From: Saccharopolyspora dendranthemae
GTDB lineage: Bacteria; Actinomycetota; Actinomycetes; Mycobacteriales; Pseudonocardiaceae
Direction of reading: 5' to 3'
Length of the DNA: 64,000 nt
NCBI RefSeq assembly: GCF_007829955.1
Contig: NZ_VIWX01000007.1
Span: 124,001-188,000 of the forward strand
Shown in pieces: positions 1-7,844 of the stretch. Every line of letters starts with the position of its first letter. Position 1 is the stretch's first letter. Both the position numbers and the translations under genes were made by a program. The notes beneath the pieces are model-generated. The model was given only the letters and a program-made list of their open reading frames with translations, was not told the origin of the DNA and searched no databases.

Positions 1-1
1 C

Positions 2-1042
2 ACCGAGATGTGCGGGCTCGCGCCCTCGCGGGTGCTGGGGTCGCTGTCCTACGGCGCGGGCGGCTGGGAGCACGCGTCGATCCGGATGCTGCCCACCGGC
101 AAGGTCGAGGTCGTCACCGGAACCTCGCCGCACGGCCAGGGGCACGAGACGGCGTGGAGCCAGATCGTGGCCGACCGGCTCGGCGTGCCCTTCGACGACG
201 TCGAGGTGCTGCACGGCGACACCCAGGTCTCACCGCGCGGCCTCGACACCTACGGGTCCCGGTCGCTGGCGGTCGGCGGCATGGCCGTGGTCGCCGCCGC
301 CGACAAGGTCATCGACAAGGCCCGGCCGATCGCCGCGCACATGCTCGAATGCGCCGAGGAGGACCTGGAGTTCGCCTCCGGGCGGTTCGGCGTGCGAGGC
401 ACCGATCGGGGCGTGGCGATGGGCGAGGTCGCGCTCGCGGTGTTCGCCGCGCACGACCTGCCCGACGGGGTGGAGCCGAACCTGGACTCCGACGCGACGT
501 TCGACCCGGAGAACTTCTCCTTCCCGCACGGCACCCACCTCTGCGCGACCGAGGTGGACACCGAGACGGGACGGGTGAAGATCCGCAAGTACGTGTGCGT
601 GGACGACATCGGATCGGTGATCAACCCGCTGATCGTGGAAGGCCAGGTGCACGGCGGGCTCGCGCAGGGCATCGCGCAGGCGCTCTTCGAGGAGGCCGTC
701 TACGACGAGACCGGCACGCTCACCACGGGCACGCTGGCCGACTACCTGGTGCCCTCGGCGGCCGACCTGCCGGAGTTCACCACCGATCGCACGGAGACCC
801 GCGCGACCTCGAACGCCCTGGGAGTCAAGGGCGTCGGAGAGGCGGGAACCATCGCCTCCACTCCGGCCGTGGTCAACGCGGTCGTCGACGCGTTGCGGCC
901 GATGGGCGTCAACGACGTCGAGATGCCCTGCTCGCCCCAGCGCGTGTGGCGGGCGGTGACCGGCGCTCGCGCGTCCGGCAACACGGCACCCGAGGCCGGC
1001 GGCGGACTCGGTTCGATGAACCCCGAGGGAGGTGCCCGGTGA
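2..1042 (+). CDS. Molybdenum hydroxylase large (molybdopterin-binding) subunit, 5'-truncated
   Basis: This is the C-terminal part (about 346 codons) of a xanthine dehydrogenase/CO dehydrogenase family large subunit. The frame is already open at base 2, so the N-terminus lies outside the window. Family marks are the cofactor-contacting HGQGHET stretch (near base 132) and, close to the end, KGVGEAG with the Glu that acts as the general base in this family. The Form I CO dehydrogenase loop (AYxCSFR) would lie upstream and cannot be checked, so a role as true CO dehydrogenase is not shown; oxidation of a purine, aldehyde or aromatic heterocycle is equally possible. Its TGA overlaps the GTG of the FAD subunit, indicating translational coupling. 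The small 2Fe-2S subunit is not in the window. Confidence 0.9.
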   Translation, partial: TEMCGLAPSRVLGSLSYGAGGWEHASIRMLPTGKVEVVTGTSPHGQGHETAWSQIVADRLGVPFDDVEVLHGDTQVSPRGLDTYGSRSLAVGGMAVVAAADKVIDKARPIAAHMLECAEEDLEFASGRFGVRGTDRGVAMGEVALAVFAAHDLPDGVEPNLDSDATFDPENFSFPHGTHLCATEVDTETGRVKIRKYVCVDDIGSVINPLIVEGQVHGGLAQGIAQALFEEAVYDETGTLTTGTLADYLVPSAADLPEFTTDRTETRATSNALGVKGVGEAGTIASTPAVVNAVVDALRPMGVNDVEMPCSPQRVWRAVTGARASGNTAPEAGGGLGSMNPEGGAR

Positions 1043-1893
1043 TCCCGGCACAGTTCGACTACGTCGCGCCGTCCACGGTGGACGAGGCGCTGGCCGCGCT
1101 CGCCGCGGCCGGTGAGGACGGCAAGGTGCTCGGCGGTGGGCAGAGCCTGCTGCCGGTGCTGCGGATGCGGATGGCCGATCCGAGCACGATCGTCGACGTC
1201 GGCCGCATCCCCGAGATGCGGGGGATCCGCGAGGACGGCGACGCGCTCGTCATCGGTGCCATGACCACCCACTACGAGGTGGCGCGGGACCCGCTGATCG
1301 CGCAGCACGCCCAGCTGCTCGCGCTGGCCACCCGCACGGTCGCCGACCCGCAGGTGCGCCATCGGGGCACCTTCGGCGGCTCGCTGGCGCACGCCGACCC
1401 GGCCGGTGATCTGCCGGCTCCGGCGCTCGCGCTGGAGGCGGAGATGGTCATCGCAGGCCCGTCCGGCAGGCGCACCGTCCCGGCCTCGGAGTTCTTCGTC
1501 GACTACTTCACCACCGCGCTGGAACCCACCGACCTGCTGGTCGAGATCCGGATGCCGAAGTGGACCGGCTGGAACGCCCACTACGAGAAGTTCAACCGGG
1601 TCGCCCAGGCGTGGTCGATCGTCGGTGTCGCGGCAGCCGTCCGGGTCTCCGGCGGTGCCGTCGCCGAAGCCCGCATCGCGCTGACCAACATGGGCCCCAC
1701 CCCGGTCCGCGCCACGGGCGTGGAGCAGGCGCTGGTCGGGCAGCAGGCCACGGCCGAGGCGGTTCGTGCCGCGGCCAGGCACGCGACCGAGGGCACCAGC
1801 GCGCCGGGTGACGCCAGCGCCGACGCCGACTACCGGGAACACCTCGCCGAGGTGCTGACCGGACGGGCGGTGCTCGCGGCGGCGGGTGGCTGA
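1039..1893 (+). CDS. Molybdenum hydroxylase FAD-binding (medium) subunit, CoxM-like
   Basis: A 284-residue protein of the CoxM/CutM family, the flavin subunit that passes electrons from the molybdenum site through FAD. The two FAD pyrophosphate motifs are visible: GGGQSLLP near residue 35 and RGTFGGSLAHADPAGD near residue 115, followed by the C-terminal CO dehydrogenase flavoprotein domain. I start it at GTG 1039, which overlaps the large-subunit stop as GTGA, because VIPAQFDYVAP is where homologues begin; the frame is open further upstream only because the region is GC-rich. Length matches the family (280-300 residues). A hairpin follows at about 1.91 kb. Confidence 0.92.
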   Translation: MIPAQFDYVAPSTVDEALAALAAAGEDGKVLGGGQSLLPVLRMRMADPSTIVDVGRIPEMRGIREDGDALVIGAMTTHYEVARDPLIAQHAQLLALATRTVADPQVRHRGTFGGSLAHADPAGDLPAPALALEAEMVIAGPSGRRTVPASEFFVDYFTTALEPTDLLVEIRMPKWTGWNAHYEKFNRVAQAWSIVGVAAAVRVSGGAVAEARIALTNMGPTPVRATGVEQALVGQQATAEAVRAAARHATEGTSAPGDASADADYREHLAEVLTGRAVLAAAGG

Positions 1894-1907
1894 TCCGTCC
1901 GGACGAA

Positions 1908-1954
1908 GATCGGGCCTGGCGGCGCTCCTGCGGAACAGTCGCCAGGCCCGAATC
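1908..1954 (+). terminator. Hairpin downstream of the CoxM-like gene
   Basis: The arms CGGGCCTGGCG (1911-1921) and CGCCAGGCCCG (1940-1950) form a perfect 11-bp stem with an 18-nt loop, 18 bases after the CoxM stop. There is no real T-run, so intrinsic termination is plausible but not certain. Confidence 0.5.
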
Positions 1955-2110
1955 GTTCTGGTGGGCGAGGTGGCCCGCTGCGCTGAGCCGAACGGGCTAC
2001 CGGCGCGCCGTCCGGCCTGGGAGGCTTGAAGGCGGACTGCGTTATAGCTTCAGACTCACACGTCGGCTCTGCGCCGAGCCGCGAGCACGGTCGATCAGGA
2101 GGACCTTCCA

Positions 2111-2926
2111 GTGGAAATGCAGCACACGTTCAGCGTTCCGGTGCCGATCGACGCGGCCTGGAAGGCGATGATCGACCCGGAGCGGGTCGCTCCGTGCATG
2201 CCGGGCGCCACGCTCACCAAGGCCGAGGGCAACGAGTTCGCCGGCTCGGTGAAGGTCAAGCTCGGTCCGGTCACGCTGCTGTACAAGGGAACCGGCGTCT
2301 TCAAGGACGTCGACGAGAAGACCAGGCGCCTGGTCATCGACGCCAGCGGCAAGGACTCCCGGGGCAGCGGCACGGCCGCCGCGACGGTCGTGGTCAACCT
2401 GACCGACGAGGGCGGGACCACCACGGGAACCGTGGACACCGACCTGAAGGTCACCGGTAAGCCCGCGCAGCTCGGCCGGGGACTGATCTCGGAGGTCGGC
2501 GGCAAGATCCTGAACCAGTTCGCCGACAACCTCGCCAAGAAGCTGGAGTCCGAGCAGGAGTCCCCGGCGGCGCAGCAGACCTCGACCGAGACCCAGGGCT
2601 CGGAGGCCAAGACCGCCGAGCCGAAGGGAACCGAGTCCCAGGGCGGCTCCAACGGCACGACGGCCGCCGCGGGCGCGGCTGCGACCGGTGCCGCGGTGGG
2701 GTCGGCGCGCAAGGACACCAGCTGGCGGGTCACCCCGGCGAGCGAGAACTCGTCGAGCCCGACCAGGGTCGCCGAGCCCGCCGCCAACGACGAGGCCATC
2801 GATCTGCTGGGGACCGCGGGAACTCCGGTCCTCAAGCGGGCCGCCCCTGCTGCGATCGGCCTGCTGGTGGCGTTCGTGGTGCTGCGCCGCTTCAAGAAGC
2901 GCCGCGCCCGCAAGCGCGCCGCCTGA
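2111..2926 (+). CDS. CoxG-like SRPBCC protein with C-terminal membrane anchor
   Basis: A 271-residue protein. The N-terminal 150 residues match the CoxG (CO dehydrogenase subunit G, SRPBCC fold) family: MQHTFSVPVPIDAAWKAM, then ERVAPCMPGA and VKLGPVTLLYKG. A Ser/Thr/Ala/Glu-rich linker follows (about residues 150-235), and one hydrophobic helix (AAIGLLVAFVVL, near residue 250) leads into a basic tail RRFKKRRARKR that should stay in the cytoplasm. In Oligotropha, CoxG anchors the molybdenum enzyme to the membrane; the same role is inferred here from family and position. The GTG at 2111 is chosen because AGGAGG lies about 8 nt upstream; the ATG two codons later is too far from it. It converges with menC, 11 bases apart. 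Confidence 0.85.
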   Translation: MEMQHTFSVPVPIDAAWKAMIDPERVAPCMPGATLTKAEGNEFAGSVKVKLGPVTLLYKGTGVFKDVDEKTRRLVIDASGKDSRGSGTAAATVVVNLTDEGGTTTGTVDTDLKVTGKPAQLGRGLISEVGGKILNQFADNLAKKLESEQESPAAQQTSTETQGSEAKTAEPKGTESQGGSNGTTAAAGAAATGAAVGSARKDTSWRVTPASENSSSPTRVAEPAANDEAIDLLGTAGTPVLKRAAPAAIGLLVAFVVLRRFKKRRARKRAA

Positions 2927-2937
2927 GCTTCCGTTCC

Positions 2938-3918
2938 TCAATCCCGCAGGAGTGCCCCGACCCGGCCCAGCCGGTCCAGCCACCACCGCTGCACGTCAGC
3001 GGGCGGTGTGGCTGCTGCGACCAGCGCCGGGTCGGGCTCCGGTGGCTTCGAGAGCACCGGCAGGAACCCCTGCTCGGGCAGCAGCGACTCGGCGACCACG
3101 TCGCCGTCGAGCAGCGCCATGGTGCCCAGCCCGCAGGCGAACGGCAGCTCGGGCAGCGAGCCGGCCAGCGCCAGCTGCGCCGAGAGCCCCACGCTGGTCT
3201 CCACCGCCGAGGACACCACGCACGGCAGCCCCGAGGCCTCCGCGACCTGCAGCGCCCGGCGCACTCCGCCCAGCGGGGTCGCCTTGATGATCGCCACGTC
3301 GGCGGCACCGGCCACCGCGACCCGCAGCGGGTCCTCGGCCCGGCGGATGCTCTCGTCGGCGGCGATGCGCACGTCGACCTTGCGCCGCACGGCGGCGAGC
3401 TCCTCGATGGTCGGGCACGGTTGCTCGGCGTACTCCAGGCCGTGGGCCGCGGCGTCGAGCTCGCGGATGCGGCTGACGGCGGTGTCGACGTCCCAGGCGG
3501 CGTTGGCGTCCACCCGGATCGCGCCGTCCGGCCCGAGCGCGTCCCGCACCGCGGCCACACGGTCGATGTCGTCGGCGGCGGACTGGCCGGGGTCGGCGAT
3601 CTTGACCTTGGCGGTCCGGCATCCGGAGCGGCCCACGATCTGCGCGGCCTTCTCGGCGGAGACCGCGGGAACGGTGCAGTTCACCGGGATCCGGTCACGC
3701 ACCGGTTCCGGCCAGCTCTCACCGCAGGCCTCGAACGCGGCCCGCAACCAGGGCACCGCCGAGGCGTCGTCGTAGTCCTCGAACGGGCAGAACTCGCCCC
3801 ATCCGGCAGGCCCGGACAGCAGCACCCCGCGCCGCACCGTGATCCCGCGGAACCGGTTGCGCATCGGCAACGCGTACACCCGGACCGCATCCAACTCCGC
3901 AGGATCGAAGCTCGCCAT
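2938..3918 (-). CDS. menC: o-Succinylbenzoate synthase (menaquinone biosynthesis)
   Basis: A 326-residue member of the enolase superfamily of the actinobacterial MenC type. It dehydrates SHCHC to o-succinylbenzoate in menaquinone synthesis. Visible active-site features are the KVK motif (TAKVKIAD, near residue 105), the metal ligand Asp in RVDANAAWD, the further acidic ligand in IAADESI and the opposite-face Lys in AIIKATPLGG. Length matches the family. ATG at 3918 has a modest GGA-type ribosome site. The gene stands alone on the minus strand, converging on the CoxG-like gene and separated from the upstream minus gene by a strong hairpin. Dipeptide epimerases share the fold, but KVK plus the menC-like N-terminus favours MenC. 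Confidence 0.88.
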   Translation of the reverse strand: MASFDPAELDAVRVYALPMRNRFRGITVRRGVLLSGPAGWGEFCPFEDYDDASAVPWLRAAFEACGESWPEPVRDRIPVNCTVPAVSAEKAAQIVGRSGCRTAKVKIADPGQSAADDIDRVAAVRDALGPDGAIRVDANAAWDVDTAVSRIRELDAAAHGLEYAEQPCPTIEELAAVRRKVDVRIAADESIRRAEDPLRVAVAGAADVAIIKATPLGGVRRALQVAEASGLPCVVSSAVETSVGLSAQLALAGSLPELPFACGLGTMALLDGDVVAESLLPEQGFLPVLSKPPEPDPALVAAATPPADVQRWWLDRLGRVGALLRD

Positions 3919-3976
3919 GCCCCGATCCTTTCAGCCCGAACCGACGCCCGCCTTCCCCGGTGAGCCGGAGTCCGGT

Positions 3977-4022
3977 GGACATCAGAACCCGGAATTCCGC
4001 GGAGATCCGGGTTCTGACGTCC
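3977..4022. terminator. Long perfect hairpin between SUFU-like gene and menC
   Basis: The arms TCAGAACCCGGA (3982-3993) and TCCGGGTTCTGA (4006-4017) pair perfectly around a 12-nt loop, and pairing extends outward to 17 bp with one mismatch. It lies just after the minus-strand SUFU-like gene, so termination of that transcript before menC is the likely role. There is no T-run on either side. Confidence 0.45.
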
Positions 4023-4080
4023 GCCGAGATCCGGCGGGTGAGGTGACGTTCCTGGTCAGCGACGTCCTGGGGCGGGTCGG

Positions 4081-4674
4081 TCAGGCGACGCTGGGACGGC
4101 CGAGGTCGAAGACGTCGACTTCGAAGCGCGCCCACTGCTGACGCAGCGCGGTGACGCCGTGGTCGAGGATGTAGTTGAGCTCGCCCAGCGTGACCGGGAG
4201 CAGCGTGAAGACCTGCAGCTGCTCGAACCCCTCCGGGTCGGTGAAGCGGGTGAACTCCGACGGGAAGATCGGATGCCCGCTGGCCAGCACCCCGTGGAAC
4301 TCGGTGCCCGGCAGCAGCGGCTTCTCGTTCGGCACGATCTGGTCGGGGACGAGGAAGGTCCGCTGCTGCACCAGCAGCTCCGAGGTGAGGTCGACCAGGT
4401 GACGGGCGGCCTCGGCCTGCTCCCGGTAGACCGTGCACGCCAGCTCTTGCGCGGGTTCGGCGCCCAGCGGCTGGAACCGCAGGCCGCTGCTGATCACCGT
4501 CGTCAGATGGAGATCTTCCAGGAAGAAGAACACCAGGCCGTAGCCGCGGTTGGTGCCGTGCACGTTCGGCGGTTCAGCGCCCGTGGGCGGACCGGCGTAG
4601 CGCTCGAGGTTCTCCGCGAGTCCGACGAAGCGGTGCGCACCGCCCATCGCCGGCCGTTCGTGCTCGGTTTCCAT
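4081..4674 (-). CDS. Suppressor-of-fused (SUFU)-like domain protein
   Basis: A soluble 197-residue protein. The layout resembles bacterial SUFU-domain proteins: an early NVHGTNRGYGLVFFFLED core, a middle PLLPGTEFHGVL and a C-terminal block with the LLPVTLGELNYILDHG pattern in which an acidic helix precedes a conserved HG. Bacterial members have no settled function, though some sit near toxin-immunity loci; no toxin is visible here. ATG 4674 has GGAG upstream. Assignment is from remembered family pattern, so a different name is possible, but the reading frame is a real gene by codon usage and spacing between neighbours. Confidence 0.5.
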   Translation of the reverse strand: METEHERPAMGGAHRFVGLAENLERYAGPPTGAEPPNVHGTNRGYGLVFFFLEDLHLTTVISSGLRFQPLGAEPAQELACTVYREQAEAARHLVDLTSELLVQQRTFLVPDQIVPNEKPLLPGTEFHGVLASGHPIFPSEFTRFTDPEGFEQLQVFTLLPVTLGELNYILDHGVTALRQQWARFEVDVFDLGRPSVA

Positions 4675-4794
4675 CCGATCTCCAGTGTCTTGCAGCTCAG
4701 ACGCTGCGTTCGTTCATCGCAACGGTAGCTGCAAAGCAGGCGAACGCGGACCCCTTTTGGGTGACGGCTATCCGGGGCTCACCCGTTGTTCGCG

Positions 4795-6456
4795 TCACCC
4801 CACGTCAGGGAGGGCCGGACCGAGGAGGTCGTCGGCGTCCACGATCCGGTACGCGTAGCCCTGCTCGGCGAGGAACCGCTGCCGGTGCGCCGCGTAGTCG
4901 GTGTCCAAGGTGTCCCGCGAGACGACCGAGTAGAAGTGCGCCTGCTTGCGCTCCGACTTGGGCCGCAACAAGCGCCCGAGCCGCTGCGCCTCCTCCTGGC
5001 GCGATCCGAAAGTACCCGAAACCTGAACGGCGACGGAGGCTTCCGGCAGGTCGATCGAGAAGTTGGCGACCTTGGACACGACGAGCCGGTTGATCTCGCC
5101 GCGCCGGAACGCGTCGAAGAGTTCCTCGCGCTCCTTGTTCTTCGTCGATCCCTCGATGATCGGAGCGTCCAGCGCCTCGCCGAGCTCGTGCAGCTGGTCC
5201 AGGTACGCGCCGATGACCAGGGCCGGTTCGTCCGGGTGCTGGTCGAGGATCGCCTTGACCACCGGGACCTTGGTGCGCGCGGTCGCGCAGAGCTTGTAGC
5301 GCTCCTCGGCTTCCGCGGTGGCGTACTGCAGGCGCTCGTTGTCGGTGAGCGTCACCCGCACCTCGACGCACTCGGCCGGCGCGATCCAGCCCTGCGCCTC
5401 GATGTCCTTCCAGGGGGCGTCGTAGCGCTTGGGGCCGATCAGCGAGAACACGTCGCCTTCCCGGCCGTCCTCGCGGACGAGGGTGGCGGTCAGGCCGAGC
5501 CGGCGGCGGGACTGCAGGTCGGCGGTCATCCGGAAGACCGGGGCGGGCAGCAGGTGCACCTCGTCGTAGACGACCAGGCCCCAGTCGCGGGAGTCGAACA
5601 GCTCCAGGTGCTTGTACTCGCCCTTGGAACGGCGGGTGATCACCTGGTAGGTCGCGATGGTGACCGGCCGGATCTCCTTCTTCTCACCGGAGTACTCGCC
5701 GATCTCCTCCTCGGTCAGCGAGGTGCGCTCGATCAGCTCGCGCTTCCACTGGCGGCCCGCGACGGTGTTGGTGACCAGGATCAACGTGGTCGCAGCGGCC
5801 TCTGCCATCGCCGCGGCGCCGACCAGCGTCTTGCCCGCGCCGCAGGGCAGCACGACGACGCCGGAGCCGCCGGCCCAGAACGACTGCACGGCCTGGCGCT
5901 GGTAGTCGCGCAGGTTCCAGCCGTCCTGGTGGAGCTCGATGGGGTGTGCCTCGCCGTCGACGTAGCCGGCGAGGTCCTCGGCGGGCCAGCCGACCTTGAG
6001 CAGCATCTGCTTGAGGCGCCCGCGCTCGCTGGGGTGCACCACGACGGTGTCGTCGTCGACGCGCGCGCCGAGCATCGGGGCGATCTTCTTGTTGCGCAGG
6101 ACCTCTTCGAGCACGGCCCGGTCGAGCGAGACCAGCACGAGTCCGTGCGCGGGGTCGTTGGTCAGCTGCAGCCGGCCGAAGCGGCCCATGGTCTCGACGA
6201 TGTCGACCAGCAGCGGCTGCGGAACGGGGTAGCGGGAGAAGCGGACCAGCCCGTCGACGACCTGCTCCGCGTCGTGCCCGGCGGCACGCGCGTTCCACAG
6301 CGCCAGCGGCGTGATCCGGTAGGTGTGCACGTGCTCCGGCGCGCGCTCCAGCTCGGCGAAGGGTGCGATGCCGGTGCGCGCGTCGTCGGCGAGGTCGTGA
6401 TCGACCTCGAGCAGCAACGTCTTGTCGGACTGGACGATCAGGGGTCCGTCGGTCAA
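4795..6456 (-). CDS. DNA repair helicase of the XPB/Ssl2 family
   Basis: An SF2 helicase of the bacterial XPB type (ercc3, Rv0861c in M. tuberculosis). The N-terminal damage-recognition-like domain begins DGPLIVQSDKT. The helicase core carries Walker A LPCGAGKT, the DEVH box in VVYDEVHLLP, motif III GLTATLVREDGREGD (including the RED triplet used by XPB for unwinding) and C-terminal motif VI QRLGRLLRPK. I take the TTG at 6456 as the start (553 residues): GAGGGAG lies 8-9 nt upstream and the mycobacterial protein begins at the same point. An in-frame ATG at 6522 would add 22 residues with no good ribosome site. Its usual neighbour, the helicase-associated protein, now lies about 17 kb away. 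Confidence 0.93.
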   Translation of the reverse strand: MTDGPLIVQSDKTLLLEVDHDLADDARTGIAPFAELERAPEHVHTYRITPLALWNARAAGHDAEQVVDGLVRFSRYPVPQPLLVDIVETMGRFGRLQLTNDPAHGLVLVSLDRAVLEEVLRNKKIAPMLGARVDDDTVVVHPSERGRLKQMLLKVGWPAEDLAGYVDGEAHPIELHQDGWNLRDYQRQAVQSFWAGGSGVVVLPCGAGKTLVGAAAMAEAAATTLILVTNTVAGRQWKRELIERTSLTEEEIGEYSGEKKEIRPVTIATYQVITRRSKGEYKHLELFDSRDWGLVVYDEVHLLPAPVFRMTADLQSRRRLGLTATLVREDGREGDVFSLIGPKRYDAPWKDIEAQGWIAPAECVEVRVTLTDNERLQYATAEAEERYKLCATARTKVPVVKAILDQHPDEPALVIGAYLDQLHELGEALDAPIIEGSTKNKEREELFDAFRRGEINRLVVSKVANFSIDLPEASVAVQVSGTFGSRQEEAQRLGRLLRPKSERKQAHFYSVVSRDTLDTDYAAHRQRFLAEQGYAYRIVDADDLLGPALPDVG

Positions 6457-6637
6457 GGTGAGCGCTCCCTCGGGGGTCGGGTGGCGTTTCCGCAGGTGAT
6501 CGACACTATCGGCAGCCACCATCAGGACTCCCGCCCCAGTATTCCACTCGTCCGCGACGCCCCCGCGGGATCCAGCCCCCGCGAAGCCCCGAAGTGACCC
6601 AAATCGCCCGGCCCGTGTCGAGCGCTCCTCACCAAGT

Positions 6638-6649
6638 CCCAGTTTTAGT
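6638..6649. repeat. Left arm of palindromic repeat, copy A (split by IS481-type element)
   Basis: CCCAGTTTTAGT is the beginning of the palindromic repeat seen intact at 36313-36386. The last six bases, TTTAGT (6644-6649), are duplicated at 7756-7761 and are the target duplication of the inserted element. Confidence 0.85.
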
Positions 6650-7755
6650 TGTGATGTCCGGGGAGGTTGTCCCGGTGGGTTGGTCTGTTCCGTAGACAGG
6701 TGAAGGCCTCTGGTTGTGAAGTGGAGTTGCCTAGAAACCGCTTCATCAACCGGAGGCCTTCGTGTCCCACCCTAACGCGACGCTGACCCCGCGTACCCGG
6801 CTGCGACTGGCTCGTTTCATCGTCGAGGACGGCTGCACGGCCACTCATGTGGCGAAGATGTTCATGGTGGCGCCGAAAACCGCGAGCAAGTGGGCCCGGC
6901 GATACCGCGAGGAGGGTGTCGCGGGCATGCGGGATCGCAGTAGCCGGCCGCACCACAGCCCGAACAAAACCCCTGACCAGCTGGTGCGGCGGATCGTGGG
7001 GTGGCGGTGGCGTCACCGGCTGGGTCCGGTCCAGATCGGCGGGCGCGTGGGCCTGGCGGCCTCGACCGTGCACGCGGTCCTGGTGCGCTGCCGGATCAAC
7101 CGGCTCTCCCGCATCGACCGGGTCACCGGCGAACCCCTACGCCGCTACGAACACGACCACCCCGGATCACTGATCCACGTCGACGTCACCAAATTCGGCA
7201 ACATCCCCGACGGCGGCGGCTGGCGCTACCTCGACCACCCCCAGGCCAAACGCAACCGGGCCGCCACCGCACGCCGCACCGGCCTCCGCGACCGCCACCA
7301 AGGCCCCCGACTGGGCACCGCCCACGTCCACACCGTCATCGACGACCACTCACGCCTCGCCTACGCCGAAATCCACGCCGACGAAAAAGCCACCACCGCC
7401 ACCCAGGTCCTGCACCGCGCCGTGGCCTGGTTCGCCGACCACGGCGTCACCATCGAACGCGTCCTGTCCGACAACGGCGCCTGCTACCGCTCACACCACT
7501 GGCGCGACACCTGCCACCAACTCGGCATCACCCACAAACGCACCCGCCCCTACCGGCCACAAACCAACGGCAAAATCGAACGATTCCACCGCACCCTCGC
7601 CGACGGCTGGGCCTACGCCCGCTTCTACAACTCCACCCACCAACGCAACACCGCCCTCCCCAACTGGCTCCACTTCTACAATCACCACCGCCCCCACTCC
7701 GCCACCGGAGGCCAACCACCCATCACCCGACTGACCAACCTCCCCAGACACCACA
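6650..7755 (+). mobile_element. Complete IS481-family insertion sequence
   Basis: An 1106-bp element. The left end TGTGATGTCCGGGGAGGTTG (6650-6669) and the inverted right end (7736-7755) agree at 18 of 20 positions and begin with the TGT typical of the family. Both sides carry the 6-bp direct repeat TTTAGT (6644-6649 and 7756-7761). One intact transposase gene fills the element. The insertion split a palindromic repeat, whose remaining part continues at 7756. Intact ends, intact gene and a perfect target duplication suggest recent insertion. Confidence 0.92.
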
Positions 7756-7760
7756 TTTAG
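6762..7760 (+). CDS. IS481-family transposase
   Basis: A 332-residue DDE transposase. A helix-turn-helix (about residues 10-60, TRLRLARFIVEDG then KTASKWARRYREEG) is followed by a second HTH (LAASTVHAVLVRC) and the rve integrase core. The catalytic triad is visible as Asp in LIHVDVTKFG, Asp in VLSDNGACY and Glu in GKIERFHRTLADGW. Length is normal for the family. The stop codon TAG (7758-7760) lies outside the element: the IS ends at 7755, so the stop is supplied by the duplicated target TTTAGT. Start is ATG or the alternative at 6762, which gives the expected N-terminus. Confidence 0.93.
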   Translation: MSHPNATLTPRTRLRLARFIVEDGCTATHVAKMFMVAPKTASKWARRYREEGVAGMRDRSSRPHHSPNKTPDQLVRRIVGWRWRHRLGPVQIGGRVGLAASTVHAVLVRCRINRLSRIDRVTGEPLRRYEHDHPGSLIHVDVTKFGNIPDGGGWRYLDHPQAKRNRAATARRTGLRDRHQGPRLGTAHVHTVIDDHSRLAYAEIHADEKATTATQVLHRAVAWFADHGVTIERVLSDNGACYRSHHWRDTCHQLGITHKRTRPYRPQTNGKIERFHRTLADGWAYARFYNSTHQRNTALPNWLHFYNHHRPHSATGGQPPITRLTNLPRHHI

Positions 7761-7820
7761 TCCAAACTGAGCCGACATTTCGGACATGATCATGGCTCGG
7801 TTTGGACTAAAACTGGGATC
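7756..7820. repeat. Remainder of palindromic repeat, copy A
   Basis: Directly after the IS481-type element the interrupted repeat resumes with its target duplication, an inner segment containing CATGATCATG, and the right arm GTTTGGACTAAAACTGGG (to about 7818). Rejoined with 6638-6649 it gives a palindrome of about 70 bp equivalent to copies B (36313) and C (38139). Confidence 0.85.
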
Positions 7821-7844
7821 GGGTGACCCGGCGCTGCCCGCTCG

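Noticed and set aside
4786..6597. Open frame of about 600 codons on the plus strand opposite XPB
   Set aside because: It mirrors XPB, whose helicase motifs are clear. The antisense product is low-complexity with no ribosome site.
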